Shown piece after piece: positions 13,001-25,000 of a DNA stretch of 64,000 nt (position 1 is its first letter; each line of letters starts with the position of its first letter). The stretch covers positions 2,301,501 through 2,365,500 of the forward strand of contig CM055871.1 in assembly GCA_029582165.1 (NCBI GenBank). Reading direction: 5' to 3'. The position numbers and the translations under genes are program-made. The DNA comes from Portulaca oleracea (taxonomy: Eukaryota > Streptophyta > Magnoliopsida > Caryophyllales > Portulacaceae). The notes below the pieces were generated by a model that worked only from the letters and a program-made list of their open reading frames with translations, had not been told where the DNA came from and did no database searches.

Positions 13001-16000
13001 GATTTCTGTATGCTGCAGTTCGCCTTGCAGCATGAATGCATGATAAAATTCATTTACTACAGTATTAATCTCGCCTATTGCTAAGAGTTGTCTTTCTTGG
13101 CGGGTTCGTGTGTTTAGATGCCGAGGGAGGTGAAGCCTGTGCAGTCCACTGGGACCCACCACCCGAGAGTGCATACAAATGGAAGAACAAACATCCAAAG
13201 AACCCTAAGTCCTTGCGCATATATGAATGCCACGTTGGAATTAGTGGGTCAGATCCAAAAGTATCTTCTTTTATTGAATTTACTGAAAAGGTTTGAGGTA
13301 CTGTCCCATGGTTAATTTGCTGCAATGAGATGAGATGTCTTTACTGATGTGTCTATCTCCCTTTTCTTAAAAAAATTCGCAGGTCCTTCCTCGTATTAAG
13401 GATCTTGGGTACAATGCAATCCAGCTATTTGGAATCGTTGAGCACAAGGATTATTTTACAGCTGGTTATAGAGTGAGTGGAAAATTTATTGTCCATGTCT
13501 ATCTTTTCTTTTCACAAGATGCTAAACATTACATGTTACAGTCACAGGCTCCACCTTCGCATGTCAAGGCATTGAGATTATTCACATGTCCAGTTTTCAT
13601 ATGCTCAATTCGTTTTAAAATAAATGTCTGTGTTTGCCTGTAACTGTGGAAGTTTGCTGTACAGTCAAAGGTTGGACTTCAAAAGCTGGTTACATTTGAT
13701 AGCTGTGTGAAAAGAGAAAGCGTTAAGATGCTTATTATAGTTGTATTGCTCTCATTAACTAATAACCTGAGAGGTGTGAGATGTATTTTTAAGAACTTCA
13801 TGTATTCATTGTTATTTGTCTGTGTATTTACTATTTAGCTTGTTTTGGGGCTATTATTTGTACTTCTAAAAATTGCCAAATGTTTTGTTCTACTTCAACT
13901 TCTATTTGAACCATGTATCTCACTTCCTGTGGTTGGTTATCTTGATTGATTGACCATTTTTTGTGGTTATTTTTATGTGACTGTTAAATAGTGTTATACA
14001 GGTCACAAACATGTATGCTGTCAGCAGTCGGTATGGCACTCCTGACGACTTCAAACGCTTGGTTGATGAAGCTCATGGTTGTTACTTATTACTGATTCTC
14101 AATAGATAGTGCAAGAAACTCTTTGACTCTTCTTTTTCATCATCCACCACCCCCTGAAAAATAAAAAAATAAATCTGAGAAATCGAGGTCTAAACTCTCC
14201 ATGAAACTTGTTTCATTACCTTTACTATCATTTTACAGGTCTAGGGCTGCTAGTCTTCATGGACATTGTGCATTCGTACGCTGCAGCAGATGAGATGGTT
14301 GGATTGTCCCTTTTTGATGGTACAAATGACTGCTACTTTCATAATGGTAATACTTCTTTTATCCTACTTTCCCCTCTCAGAAAGAAATGTAGATTAAAAA
14401 GTGAACAATGTTTTAGACAATGAATTTAAGTTTCCAGTTGGAGATAACTGACTGTTGGCTTGTGCCACATTTTTAAATCAGTTGGGAAGTGAATCTGGTG
14501 CAAAGCTACTTATTAATGTTGCAGAATTTCAAAATGGGTTGGAGTACCTATAGTTTTTGGAGTTCTGGTATGCCGTATGCTTGAAATTTAGTTTATGAGT
14601 AACACTTCTTTTAAGTAGTGTGTAGGTGTGGACTCTTTAGCGGACTTAAGAGTAATAATTCTGTTGTACATGGGTTGGGTTTGGCTTTGATCTCAGATAC
14701 TTTGAGGGATGTCAACCATGGTCAGCAGATTTTTGATGCATCAGTCTCCTCCTCAAAGATGTCTCCTTTTTCAGCTTCTAGTTGTAGTACTAATACCTTA
14801 TAAGGCTTTTAACTTGAGCTTGTTATCCAGTTCTCAGATGACTGAACAACACAGAATGGAATTTCAGCGTACCTTGCTTTTGACACTAAAGGTTGAAAAG
14901 GCTTGCGTTATTTGATAAAATGCTATAATAAACACTAGATGAATTTTGATTTGTTTCGATGAAATATTGCTGCAACCGCTTAGGTGTTTTTATCATGATA
15001 ATCTTCCCAACTCTTCTTTCTCACCCAGTGAAATACATGGTGCCAGTAAAGTAGTTTACACTTTACAAATCCTGCTAACAGTTCTAACCCACCATGTGTA
15101 ATTAGCAATTACTGTGTGCTGTGGATGCCATAATTGTCTGTTAACATCCCTGCTTCCTATGGGAAAAGTTGCTGGCTTTATTGGATTATCAATGCAACAA
15201 GTTTCGAGGTTCACTCTTTATTTGCCACTCTTGAATCTTTATCCAAATGTCCAATCAGGGAAAGGAAAGAGAATTTGGACTAGCTTCCATTCCGTCACTG
15301 ATTCCTTTTTGGTGGACTTGAAATTTGACAGAGTGAGCGGACACTGTAGAATCACGTCTAATGCTTCTGCTTTGTGTTTCTTCATTAGTTATCATGCAGC
15401 ACTGACTTCTGACATAAACTGACAACATTTCTGCTGTATTGCGATGTCATGATTTGATTTGCTCATGTTTGTATGTGGGTGTATTTAGATTTTTCTGTCT
15501 ATGAAGTTGCATGATTAGGCTTTAGGAGACTACTGTGTGCTGGCTGCCAGCATTTCTGTTTTTTTGACATGGGGGTACCGTGTGTGCTATTGTCATGTCG
15601 CATCTTATTTGTGTACTTTAAATTAACTGCCATTTGTAAGGTCTCTCTGCAAAGCTATGATCCTCTCTGAGAACTATGGTGAAATAGTAATTGGCTGCTG
15701 TTCTATTATGTAAGCATGTTTCTTCTGCTTTCTTTGGCCAGGAAAACGAGGGCATCACAAATTTTGGGGAACGAGAATGTTCAAGTATGGCGACATTGAT
15801 GTGCTACAATATCTGCTTTCTAATCTTAATTGGTAATTACCTCAGTCATTAAGTGCTTTTATTTGGTCTCACTTTTTCACCTTACTATTATAACTGTAGA
15901 ACTTATGTCTTTTAGATGCTAGTTTCGTCTTTTCAGAATTTGATGCCTTTCTGTATGCCCTACTTTTGGAGATGGCTCACGTAGTAGGCTACTCTGTTTA

Positions 16001-19000
16001 TCGATTATTTTCTTCATCCTTTTCCGCAGCTGTCTCAAACTCTGACATATATATATGAACGTCATCTGAGCAGGTGGGTTGAAGAATATAAAGTTGATGG
16101 CTTTCAGTTCCATTCACTCTCGTCAATGATGTATACACATAATGGCTTCGCAACCTTTAGCCATGAACTAGATGAGTAAGTTGTTTTCAATTCCATAATC
16201 TCATTGGTCCATAAGTCTGGATTGGTTCAGCTTTAATTTTCATTTCTGGCCACTTTTCACTATTTCATTCTATGATATAGAACGATTAGTACTCCCTCCG
16301 CTCCACAATATTGTCGCTTTGTTTTCTTTTTCATGGTCTTCAATGCACTTCTTTGTTCATAAGTTTTGAATGTGATATTTTATCAAACTTGCAATATTAT
16401 ATTTAATAGATCAATATAGATATCGAGAAACTTAGAGTCGAAATTTATACATTGATTGCATGTATACCAATTACCATAGCGACAAATTGATATGAAATGG
16501 AGAGAGTATTTAATATATGATATTCTGCAGTTGATTGAGTCTTGATCTATTGAATCTTGCTTGAAAACAGATACTGCAATCAGTATGTCGACAGAGATGC
16601 CCTAATGTACCTCATTCTGGCAAATGACATTCTACATGCTCTTCATCCCAATATTATCACAATTGCTGAAGATGTAAGAACCTCTGCTGGATTTATTACA
16701 GTTGTTGCTAATGAATTTTAACTGTATGCCTGCACAGGTTACAGATTGTTTCCTTCTCTGTTAGAAAAGATTAATATTAATATGATCCAGAATATTGAAT
16801 AATCTGAGCCAACTTTCTTTCTGTAAGCGAATGAGGCATTTGTAGAAGGTAGCAGGGAAAGGGAATGGAAGAAAAGAAAAAGGCTGAAGATTGAATAGTG
16901 AGTCTGAGGAGAGAAGAGACAGACATATATAGAGAGAAATACTTTGGCAAATTTCAGGATCATCCTTTGTGCCAACCTTTACTCTTTTAACTTACATGTT
17001 GGTAGTGGGATCAATATCTCGTAATTCTGGCTGGCCAACCCACTTGACACCACATAAAGCGAAAATTTGAAGATAAAAGTAATAAAATGCGGAAAATAAA
17101 ATAGGAAATAGTTCTGAAATTGAAATGCTCTGCATCAATGCTTCCCTCTTTCAGGAGCCTTGACCTCAAGGCTAAATTCAGGAAATTGGGTCTCGAAGTC
17201 ATCCGCAAATTCCCAAGAGGCTTGTTCTTCTATTAGACCCTCCATTTGCACCTAAGCATTGGACTGCAGCTGTGTTTCTCCTCTTGGTTATCTCCTTAGC
17301 TAGAACCTTATAGGGTTCTCAAAGATTTGGAATGGCTTCCTGGCTACCGGGTGAGTATGTAAGGTTCATCGGGCGAAGTTCTCACGAAGGATTTTAGCTG
17401 GGAAATATGAGAGTACGATGGATATGTGCACAAGCAGGCAAATTCAATCTATAAGCCAGTATCTAGTATCTGAAATGGGCTGAAATGCTTGGGTCCTAGC
17501 TTAGTGTTAGGCGTCAATTGGACTGACGATTGTCCGTAACCCTGGAACTTCGACCAAATATCCAGTCTCCAGTTTGGAATATTCTCTGGGTCCTCCCTTT
17601 ATATGCAGGTCATAAAGACTCTAACTAACATATTTTTTCCCAACCAAAACTATAGGTGATGAGAAAGGACTAGAACTCTCTTGAATTATACCTTTTTGCT
17701 GCATCTCATCCACCGGTGACTCAACGATGCCCTTATGTTTCAAAGGATACCTATAAGGTCCTTGGTTAGTTGGAGAGGTACATGCCTTTAAAGGCATCCT
17801 GTGGTCAAAAGTGCCCCTAGACTGCAACATTGAGTCACCGGTGGATATCTTTATAAGCCTCCAAGACTTTTTTCAATTCTTCATCAGGTTGATCATTACT
17901 TTTCCCCTGTAAACCCCAAAGTTGCATTGATTCAGGAAAAGTTGCACTCATTCAGGCGGCAAGTGTAGTATACACAAGTGAGCTGCCAATTTTAGGGCTT
18001 TAGGCTGTTGCTCATGAGCCACCAACAGAGCGTTTCCAACCGTAATTCCTTTTAGTATGTGTATTTGAACCTCATATTCAAGCTCCATGTTCAGCTGGCC
18101 GAAGTCCCTCTTAGTTGTCCATTAAGTAGAGAACCACTGCACCCTAAGCAGTAAGTCACAGCCCCCTAATGGAAGGAGCAACACATCAGAACAAATTCAA
18201 TACCTGGCAACAACCATCTGAAAGTCCTGCAAATAAATTAGTGCTGCATGGTGTTCCCATCGGCTATAGCCACAAATTGTTTGGCAATGGGTTTAAGGCG
18301 ACATCCCAACTGATAAGTGAAATGCACGTCCATTAAACTTGCGTGTACCTACATGCATGCACTTTTTTCCCCTAATCTGTCCTTGCACCCTCATAGTATG
18401 AAAATCAGAGCTTCTGCACATGGCGTTGATTGAAATTCACAGAATTCCCTCCTCAGCAGTATTATTCTCACTTGGATCTTAACCTTCAAAACTTCAACCA
18501 GAAACAATTGCTTTCCCTTGTTAGCACCTTTTGTGCCCTTTCTCCAAAGGTGGATCATAGAAACATAAGCCTTTTGCCATTTTTTCTAATCGCTCAAAAG
18601 CAGGTATAGGTCTTGGAGGGTTCTGCCAACTAGTGTTTGTGTTTTTAGTGGGTGTGTTAAATGGTCTGGCATCAGACAAGGGTCTAAGATTGGTGGTCAT
18701 AGTAGTTGTGTTTGGCGTAGATAGTAATGTCCTTTGAGGGGTTATCGGTGTTGTGTTTGGGGTATCTAACAGAGCCTTTTGTGGGGTAAGGTATAGAATC
18801 GCTTGGTTTAGGAGGTAATTTCAGAGCTAACAAGTGGTCTTCCTGAAATCCAGCATACTGTATGGCAGATGCCAAGGCATGTGGATTACAAGCCCTAATC
18901 AAAGGCTTAACTGCAAGTTTTAGACCTTCTATAAGACTTTTGAGGAAATAATACTGAGGCATAGTTTGGGATCTCAGCAAGAGCAAAACTTTCAAGAAAA

Positions 19001-22000
19001 GAAGACTGAAGATTGGAGAGAGTCTGAGACAGAGAAGAGAGAGAGAGAGAGAGAGAAGTATTTGGCAAATTTCATGATCATTCTTCCTGCCCACCTTTAC
19101 CCTTTTACCTAACATGTTGGTCATGGGATCTGTATTGCTTAGTTCTCGCTGACCAACTCACTTGACACCACATAAAGTAAAAACTTGAAGATAAAAGTAA
19201 TAAAATGCTGAAACATAGGAAATAATTCTCAAATTAAAAGGCTCTGCATCATTTTCATCCCAGTCAGTAGCTGCACACTTTTTGCTTTTGGTTTATTGAG
19301 ATAGTATGAGCAGTTACCCACGAGAAAGATGCAATCCTCATTTTTAAGATGTTTTGATTCGCACCATTGTACTTGACTCTAAGATAGGTTGCCATATTTT
19401 ACAGGCATCTTACTATCCAGGATTGTGTGAGGCTACTTCACAAGGTGGACTCGGATTTGATTACTATGTCAATCTTTCAGCATCAGAAATGTGGTTGTCC
19501 TATCTTGAGAAAGTTCCTGACAACGAATGGAATATGACTAAGGTTGTGCTGGTTTACAAAGTAGACTCTAACAGGTTCTTTTTTGATGTGATATGATAAT
19601 CATCTTGAGATAGACGTGCTTTTCACATGATGTGTTTGTATGATGCAGATTGTGACTACATTAATGGGTAACAAACAATATGCAAACAAAATGCTTCTGT
19701 ATGCTGAAAATCACAGCCAGGTATGAAAGTTTCTTCTCTTGTTTGACATTCATCCTTGAACCATCAATAAAATCTCTATGATGGAAGCCATTTTTAATGA
19801 GCTCATGGATCATTGGTTCGCTCTCTCTTCCTTGTTCAGTCCATATCGGGAGGATGTTCATTTGCTGAGATATTGTTTGGGAACGAAAAAGATCAGCCAA
19901 GTGAATCAACAGATTCATTGCTAAGAGGGTGTTCACTGCACAAAGTATGATTGGCACTCTATCCATATTCATATTTTATTGATGATGAGCTATGAATTCT
20001 CACAATGCCTTGTATTGGACATTCTATTGCCCATCATGTTTTCCGACTTGGTTGCTTGGTTTAGCTGATTGTCCATGACACTTATTCTTAAAAGTGGATG
20101 TGGGTGGAAAAATTTGTGCATCCTTGAATTCTACTGTTGAATAATCAACAGGTGGAAAACCTTTGGGTGTATACATTTGAAGCCCATCATGTGCCTCATA
20201 AACTCGAGATCAATTTTCCTAGGCTAATGTTTCTTTATTCTTATCAATTTCATTTGAGGTTATATCTACCAGCAGCTTCTAGCCCTTCATTTTTATTTTA
20301 TTACTACCTGACACCCTACCTGAAATAACACTCCCCCCCAATTCACATGCACATGCCAGGCTGGGATTTCTGCCTTGCTATGCTCATTTAGGGATATTAT
20401 TCCGTGAGTTAGGCATTAACCTACCTTATTGATAATTTACCCTGTCCCTCACTGGAACAATAATATTGAATGCTATAGTTGTGTAGTTGGCTAATCTAAG
20501 CAAATTCTGTTTGTGCAGTAAGCACACAGAATGATGGAAATAGCATGTTATGTATAGATAGTCACAGGTGATATGAATGTTCTTGGGCAGCTTTAAAAAG
20601 AAAAAAAAACCTTTTGTAACATTTTTTCCTTTTTTTTTTTGGTGTAGTTTTGGAAGAATAAGAGTTTTTTTCCTTTTCTTTTCTTTTTTTGGGGTTGGGG
20701 GGGGGGGGGGTCTACTTGTATGCATGTCAGTGATGGTATTTTATTGCAATTATCTCTACTTAGATAAGCTCACTTCTTTCTTCCTCAGCTCATCAGACTG
20801 ATAACATTTAGCATTGGTGGCCGCGCTTATCTTAATTTCATGGGCAACGAGTTCGGGCACCCAAAGGTGATATTTTTCTTTCTAAATGCTTCATGACCAT
20901 GAGGATTTTCTAATTTATACCTTTCCTTTTCACTCTTCAGAGAGTTGAATTCCCAACAGCAGGCAACGACTCATTTGAACTTGCAAACCGTCGCTGGGAA
21001 CTGTTGAATGATGGAGGAATTCATCACGCTTTGTTTTTGTTTGACAAGGTTGAGTTCTTCCACTAATAATGTTTTACTTTTTGACTTTTGTATTCCTTTT
21101 TGTCGAACAAACACCCCTTCCAAACAGAAGGAAACGAGAGAGGACATCTTGCTAATTGCTACAAGCCAATCATCAGTATTATGAGCAGTTCACATTAGAT
21201 GCTGAATTCAGCGCGTTTCCTTTGTTATGCTCTTCAGGACATGATGAAACTGGATCAAGCAGAGAGAGTTCTGTCAAGAGGTTTACTCGATGTCCATCAT
21301 GTAAATGATGAGACTATGGTATGTCTATTCATTCTTGTAGTCTACCTGTCATGAATGAATTATATTCATATCCTTATGTATCAGGGGAGTGATTCAATCA
21401 TCTGGGAAAGAAGGTGATATTCATGCTTGTTTTTTGCGTTGGCCTTTTCAGTCTTCGCATGGTGAAATGCCCACAGGAAGTTGAAATGTTGTTTATGGGC
21501 TTCCCACAATCTACCACATGTAATTTTTTGGGTTGCCTGAAATGAAAGGAACCAAAGGTTTTTTGAGGGGGTTGAAATCCCTCTTCAAAGATTGAGAGAA
21601 TTTTGTCAAGTCTCTCTTCTTTTGGGTGAATGAGAGGTTTTGTTCTTCCACTTTTGATGTTGTAGATTTTGTGGACAGTTTGTTCTTTTGTTTGTACATG
21701 ACTTTGTATGGTGCTAGTTGAGCATCTGTTCTTATCCTATTATTAATATATATCTTCTTCCTACAATTGCACCGTAAGTGTGGTGCAATCAATTTGTGCT
21801 TGTGTTTCTATTAATCTTGATCATGCATTTGGTGTTCTTGTTAACAGGTAATTTCTTACACAAGAGGGCCTCTTCTGTTCGTCTTTAATTTCCATCCAGC
21901 TAATTCATACGAGAGATATAGTGTAGGAGTTGAAGAAGCTGGGGAGTATCAAGTATGTCTATATGCTACTTTCTACTCTGAAATTTTTCATCATATTGAA

Positions 22001-25000
22001 ATTTGCTTTTGCTTTGTTTTGGCTAGTCTTTGGCTGTTTGGGCAATTTGATACTTTGATTAGCCTCAAGTTCCTAACTGTAGATTGATGCTCAAGCCTTA
22101 TTGCCTAGCTGGTGTTAGAGCTTATATATCAAAAGTGCCCAAGGCCTTTTGCTGCTAACGTTCATTTCCTGAGATGGAAGCTAGAAAGCTAGAGGGTCAG
22201 TGAGAGAATTACTTCAATGTCTACTACCTTACCCCAAATGTAAGACATTTGGACCAAATGCTCAGGCTTACCTCAAAATTCATGTTTCCAACATCCAACT
22301 GGTATATGTTGATATTACATGCACCTGGAGTTTGTGCTCCAATATAACTGCAAGTGAGCAATTACACAATCGAGAGTGAACAACCTAATATATGCAAGTG
22401 AATAATGACCCTATTTGGAGCACAAACTCCAGGAGCATCAAGACTACACACCTTGGAGGAGGTTCATGGCTTTAGGTTGCTATCTGGCCCTTATGATCCC
22501 TCTTGGCCTTCTTAAGACAAGCCAGACCAAACCCTGTGTTGATGTAGGCTTGGAGTGGAAATCAGGTCTGTTTTTTTGGCTAGCCCCTAAAATAAGAACA
22601 TCAAGATGTTCTCATCGAACACTAAATTTTAATTAGATCAAATGTGGCAGAGGTTACTTGAATTATATATTTTGATATACTTCACATACCGTGCTCAAAC
22701 GTGTCACATGGGAGTGGTTGTTGTTGTTGTTTGATATACTTCACAATAATCCAATATCTACTCCCTGGAACATATGACATAAAACCAGGCCTTCTATTGT
22801 TTATGCTGCAATTGTTGGCCAAGCCTCGTATGGTATGGTACTAGGGGATACTTCATGTGGTAGTGCCTACAGAGATGGGATCTGTTTGGGGGAGCAATTG
22901 AACAATTGATAAAAAGGAGAGAGATGGTTTTATTTATTTATTTTATTTTATTTTTTTTTTGGGGGGGGGGGGGGGGGTTGTCGAGTGCCATAGTCTGGGT
23001 ATTGCGCCCTGGCATGGTATAACTTGTAACTGTTTCCCACTCTATTTCGGTGCCTGCAGTATTTAACAGAATAAGTAGATGCAAAGTGAGCAGAACACAG
23101 CTTGCAACTGAATATGGGTAACACTGAATTTGATGTTGCAGATTGTAATGAATACGGATGAGAAGAAATATGGAGGTCAAGGGATGATCACCAATGATTA
23201 CTATGTTCAGAAAAGCTTTAGAAAAAAGTTTATCTCTATCTATTTCCTTTTAGTAGCTTGCGTAATTATATCTTCTACACATTTTTTTTTTTGGTTTCTG
23301 TTTCTGTTTTCTCTGAACTCAACTTCCTGCCCCCTGCAGAAGTGATGGCCTCCAGAACAGTTTACAAGTGCCGCTTCCTAGTAGAACTGCACAGGTTCGT
23401 TACTTGTAGATTTATGAGTGTACTTAGCTTTTGTACTTTATAGTACATATGAATCTATAAGCCAGATTGATCATTGCTCATAGGACTATAAACACATCTT
23501 GCACCTGATTCACAAGGTGAGAGGTGAATCTGTTAAGATAAATATTTGCTTCAAAATAGTAGGCATCAGCCACACCAGCTATATAGATCGCTGGTACGAT
23601 CAAGAAATGGAGATTTTCGATCCTACTTGAGAATTTTGTTAGAGTGGTTTCCTACCTCGCTCTCCTCTTCCCTCGCGAACTGTCCACCACTGCTATGTCC
23701 CCATGATTGTTGAGATATATAGAACTTACAACCCAAATGGATAATTGAACAAATTCAAAGGAAGGCATGAGCAACTAATTCACAGATCATTAAAAAGGTT
23801 CAGTGACACCAGAAATGATCAACGATAGCCATGCCAATGCATGGAAAGTTCACTGCTAGAAACAGTCTAGACATCCAGTGCACTATCTGTACCTTTCACA
23901 CATCTTGCAACTGAGTTATGATCTTGTTCGCACTTTTCGTCCACCATTTAGTTCATTGAGTTAGCCTTTCGTAATGTTTCTTTGAGCCCAAGGCGGCACT
24001 ATTTTGATAACTCACTCAATTAGGCCAAAATCTAGAACAATGCAGAATTAAGCCCATTTTGACAGCTTCGGTAAGGTTAGCTGTATGCCTGCTTGTTTGC
24101 TATTATCCCAACTGCTTTTCCAGCTCAAATACAACCTTTCCAGCATCATTGTCATCCTACTTGATAGTCAGCCCAATTGGATCGAAATAGAAGGAGAGGG
24201 AAAGCTGCTGATTTGAGGAAAAGAAGGCAGTCACCCTTTTGATTTTTTGAGCTGCTTGGTTGCCTGCTTGCTGTTTTGAGCAACTCAGGTGTCCGCTCAA
24301 CCTTATAATACTCTTTGTACGACCCTCATGTATCATAGCACCATTGTAATATCTTAGTGAGAGTAGAGCTTAGTTAAAGTCAGATTAGACTAAGCTAAGT
24401 GCATGACTAAGAGCTCACGATCCTCAGTGACTCAATTTTGATTAAGAGGGCCTCTTTTCCTATACAAGGGTTGCCTCACTCTTTGTAAGGACACACTTGA
24501 GCTATATGAAAACAATCAGCTTGGATGTGAGTCCTTATAACTCTCTAAACTCCCTTAGGCTGTATCTAGAATCATGCAGATTCTAGTGGTGATCCTTAGG
24601 GTCTCCTTAGGGTGGTTAGTGGTGATATATATCTATACATATATATATCTAATTCTTTATGGGCTCTTCCTTGGTGTGTCGTGTTCCTATATCAAATTTT
24701 GATCATATGTTCTATCCAGAAACTTTGAGACTGAGCAGATTACTGTTCACTAAGCGTAGTTACGCTGCTTGAAGTTTCATTAAGTGTTTGTCTTTCTATA
24801 CTTAGTGTAAGTGGGCTTAAGCCCTTAGGCTTTGATCAAATAGAGTGCTCCACACTTATGTTGTCTTTGAGATTAGCTAAGGTCCAAGTGACAAACTCAT
24901 TTCCTTTAGCTTAGAAACTCAAATTGAATAACAGGGTTGTTGTGGCCTTTCAAGGTTACTAAAACTTAAATCTATCAGAATTTAATTAAACTTAAATTTA

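Larger units (their letters stand above)
16863..19260 (-). mobile_element. Truncated LTR retrotransposon in intron 11
   Basis: Two directly repeated copies of about 265 bp (16883-17145 and 19004-19260) share AACATGTTGG, CACTTGACACCACATAAAG and TTGAAGATAAAAGTAATAAA and behave as LTRs. Between them the minus strand carries gag, zinc-knuckle and reverse-transcriptase fragments in the right order. The inner part is only about 1.85 kb, so most of pol is deleted. LTR divergence is clearly visible (several indels and substitutions), so it is an old insertion. It makes intron 11 2.7 kb long. Confidence 0.75.

Noticed and set aside
12654..13325. Minus-strand ORFs over the branching-enzyme exons
   Set aside because: Shadows of exons 4 and 5, which are in frame with conserved GH13 sequence on the plus strand.
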